This document shows, one piece after another, positions 4,696 through 6,166 of a DNA stretch of 6,166 nt. The position numbers and the translations under genes were made by a program. The notes under the pieces were generated by a model. The model saw nothing but the letters and a program-made list of their open reading frames with translations. It was not told where the DNA came from and made no database searches. Numbering within the stretch: the stretch's first letter is position 1; each line of letters begins with the position of its first letter. This DNA comes from Elusimicrobiota bacterium (GTDB lineage: Bacteria; Elusimicrobiota; Elusimicrobia; UBA1565; UBA9628). The stretch spans positions 1 through 6,166 of the forward strand of contig JAHFCD010000155.1 of assembly GCA_023249695.1 (NCBI GenBank), read 5' to 3'.

Positions 4696-4725
4696 ATTGT
4701 AACAGGAATGAACGGGGGCGGTCAA
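4696..4725 (-). promoter_or_regulatory. Promoter of the peroxiredoxin-ferredoxin operon, leaderless geometry
   Basis: On the minus strand TTGACC (4725-4720, 5 of 6), an 18-nt spacer and TACAAT (4701-4696, 5 of 6). The -10 ends 6 nt before ATG 4689, so the transcript should start at or within a base of the ATG. The -35 contains the TGA stop of the kinase gene (4724-4722), so the promoter is embedded in the end of the upstream gene. Confidence 0.75.
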
Positions 4726-6166
4726 CGCTGGGCCAGCAGGCGCCGCGCCGCCTGCCGGAGATCGTCGATGTCGAACGGCTTGGCGAGATACTCCGACTTG
4801 GTCTTGGAGAGGAATTCGAGAACCTTCGGATTGAGGATGTCTCCCGTCACGAAAAGCACCTTCGCGCTCGATTTCCCGCCGCCCGCGGTCAGACGCTTGA
4901 AGACGTCGGCGCCCTTCACCCGTTCCATCTCCATGTCCGAGATCACCAGGTCGAACGATTTCGTCTCCAGGAGCTTCAGCCCCTCGGAACCGCCGAGCGC
5001 GACCTCGACCTCGTCGCCGTCCTCCCGGAGAAGGCGGGCGATCACCTCGGCGATGTCCACCTCGTCGTCGGCGACCAGGACGCGCTTGCCCGGCACTGCC
5101 GGATGCCGGATCGGCTCCTCAACCTTCTCGAGCCGCTCGAAATCCGCCTCCCGGCCGATGGGCAGCTCGAGCGCGAACACGCAACCCTGGCCCGGGCGGT
5201 TCTCAAAGAAGATGTCCCCCCCGTGTTCCCGGGCGATCTGGCGGCAGATCGATAACCCCAGTCCCGTCCCGCGCCCGGGTTCCTTCGTCGTGAAGAACGG
5301 CTGGAAGAGCTTCTCCGCGGCGCCGGCCGGCACGCCGGGCCCGTTGTCCGACACGCGGATGAACGCCCTTCCTCCATCCGTCCCGGTGCGGACGAGAAGG
5401 CGCTTGCCCTCGGGATAGCGCACGACGTCCGCCATCGCGTCGCAGGCGTTGTTGATCAGGTTGACCAGTATCTGCACGACCTGCTGAAAATCGCCGACGA
5501 TCAGCGGCGCCTCGGCGGCGGCCTCCTTGGTCACGAAAACATCGTCGGTCTTCAGAAGGCGGTACTCCAGCAGCTCGAGCGCCGAGCTCACCGCCTGGTT
5601 CAGGTCCACCTTGCCGCGTTCCTGCCGGCTTTGCCTCACGAAGAACAGGAGGTTGTCGACGACCTTGCGGCAGCGCAGCACGTTGGTATAGATGTGCTCC
5701 AGGTCCCGCCGGAGCGCGGGCGGGCAGTCCTCGAGCTGGGCCAGCTGAACGTAGCCGGAGATCGCGCCGAGCGGGTTGTTGAGCTCGTGCGCCACCGCCG
5801 AGATCAGCTGGCCGACCGCGGAGAGCTTCTCGGCCTGGATGAGCTGGGACTGAAGCTCGGTGTTCTGGCGGCGGTTCAGCTCGAGGCTCTCGCCCATCTC
5901 GTTGAACGCCCCGGAGAGCGCCCCGAGCTCGTCCGTGCCCGCGTCCGGGATGCGCTGCGTGAAGTCGCCCGCGCCGAACTTCCCGGTGGCCGCGACCAAA
6001 GCCGCGATCGGCCGGGTGATCGAGCGGACCAGGAGCAGCAGGACATCGCCGAGGCCGGCCAGCCCGAGAAGCAAAGTCAGAAGCGCGGCGTCGCGCACTG
6101 TCTTCAGCGGCCCGAGAAAGTCGTCGAGCGGGGCCTCGACGACGACCGTCCACGGGCGGCTTCGCA
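4722..6166 (-). CDS. Hybrid sensor histidine kinase with C-terminal receiver, N-terminus missing
   Basis: The frame is open through the right edge (first full codon at 6164); about 480 residues are visible and the true start lies outside. Numbering from GTG 6098: upstream residues include WTVVVEAPLDDFLGPL, resembling the end of a periplasmic dCache sensor. A transmembrane helix follows (4-24), then HAMP (25-75), and a HisKA dimerisation helix with phospho-acceptor H104 in AVAHELNNPLGAISGY. The ATPase domain has the N box NLINNACDAM (213-222), the G1 box DNGPGVP (251-257), FQPFFTTKEPGRGTGLGLS (G2). The receiver (338-456) has acidic pair D344/D345, phospho-acceptor D388 in VISDME, T418 and K440. 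All catalytic residues are present. The kinase should autophosphorylate in response to an extracytoplasmic signal and pass phosphate to its receiver. No DNA-binding output domain is attached, so a separate phosphotransfer or response regulator partner is expected elsewhere. Confidence 0.95.
   Translation of the reverse strand, partial: RSRPWTVVVEAPLDDFLGPLKTVRDAALLTLLLGLAGLGDVLLLLVRSITRPIAALVAATGKFGAGDFTQRIPDAGTDELGALSGAFNEMGESLELNRRQNTELQSQLIQAEKLSAVGQLISAVAHELNNPLGAISGYVQLAQLEDCPPALRRDLEHIYTNVLRCRKVVDNLLFFVRQSRQERGKVDLNQAVSSALELLEYRLLKTDDVFVTKEAAAEAPLIVGDFQQVVQILVNLINNACDAMADVVRYPEGKRLLVRTGTDGGRAFIRVSDNGPGVPAGAAEKLFQPFFTTKEPGRGTGLGLSICRQIAREHGGDIFFENRPGQGCVFALELPIGREADFERLEKVEEPIRHPAVPGKRVLVADDEVDIAEVIARLLREDGDEVEVALGGSEGLKLLETKSFDLVISDMEMERVKGADVFKRLTAGGGKSSAKVLFVTGDILNPKVLEFLSKTKSEYLAKPFDIDDLRQAARRLLAQR

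Noticed and set aside
4690..4725. Longer peroxiredoxin starting at GTG 4725
   Set aside because: It would begin inside the -35 of the operon promoter and overlap the kinase stop. Family alignment by eye starts after ATG 4689.
4240..5418. Long open frame of 392 codons on the plus strand
   Set aside because: It lies antisense to the peroxiredoxin and kinase genes, both with complete family motifs. Its translation is low-complexity and rich in Arg, Ser and Pro, as expected from complementary frames in G+C-rich DNA.
5203..6153. Minus-strand open frame of 316 codons inside the kinase region
   Set aside because: It is an alternative frame of the kinase gene. The kinase frame shows HAMP, H, N, G and receiver motifs, while this one is an Arg/Ala/Gly-rich shadow.

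Overview
This is a G+C-rich (roughly two-thirds G+C by eye), tightly packed bacterial chromosomal segment. It holds eight protein genes, two of them cut by the window edges. I see no RNA genes, insertion sequences, CRISPR arrays or phage genes. A lipoprotein with a lipobox and a membrane-anchored L,D-transpeptidase suggest a Gram-negative-type envelope. A free-standing RRM protein, a dimethylargininase-type enzyme, a PrxQ/BCP peroxiredoxin and a hybrid histidine kinase are compatible with several lineages (Elusimicrobiota, Acidobacteriota and delta-proteobacteria-like groups are possibilities). The sequence alone does not settle the phylum.

Layout, left to right. Minus strand: L,D-transpeptidase (3' part missing, 1-615); a small outer-membrane-type lipoprotein (633-1169); a terminator-like hairpin (1193-1212); an RRM RNA-binding protein with a low-complexity tail (1216-1704); a DDAH-like hydrolase (1788-2567); and a multi-pass membrane protein (2578-3105) transcribed from a near-consensus promoter. 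A 198-bp divergent region (3106-3303) carries that promoter and two short palindromes. Plus strand: a double zinc-ribbon (zf-TFIIB) protein (3304-3747). Minus strand again: a two-cluster ferredoxin (3761-4213) whose start overlaps the stop of a PrxQ/BCP peroxiredoxin (4213-4689), and a hybrid sensor kinase (4722 to the right edge; N-terminus missing).

How the genes work together. Three minus-strand pairs look like operons: lipoprotein then transpeptidase (17-nt gap), membrane protein then DDAH (10-nt gap), and peroxiredoxin then ferredoxin (1-nt overlap). The last pair is the most suggestive functionally, because it places an iron-sulfur electron carrier in the same translationally coupled unit as a thiol peroxidase.

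The most notable regulatory pattern is that four starts (615, 1169, 3304, 4689) lack a Shine-Dalgarno sequence. Each instead has a -10-like hexamer ending exactly 6 nt before the start codon, the geometry expected for leaderless transcripts. The starts at 1704, 3105 and 4213 have clear Shine-Dalgarno sequences. The window therefore appears to mix leaderless and leadered initiation. I did not find a clearly novel multi-gene system.
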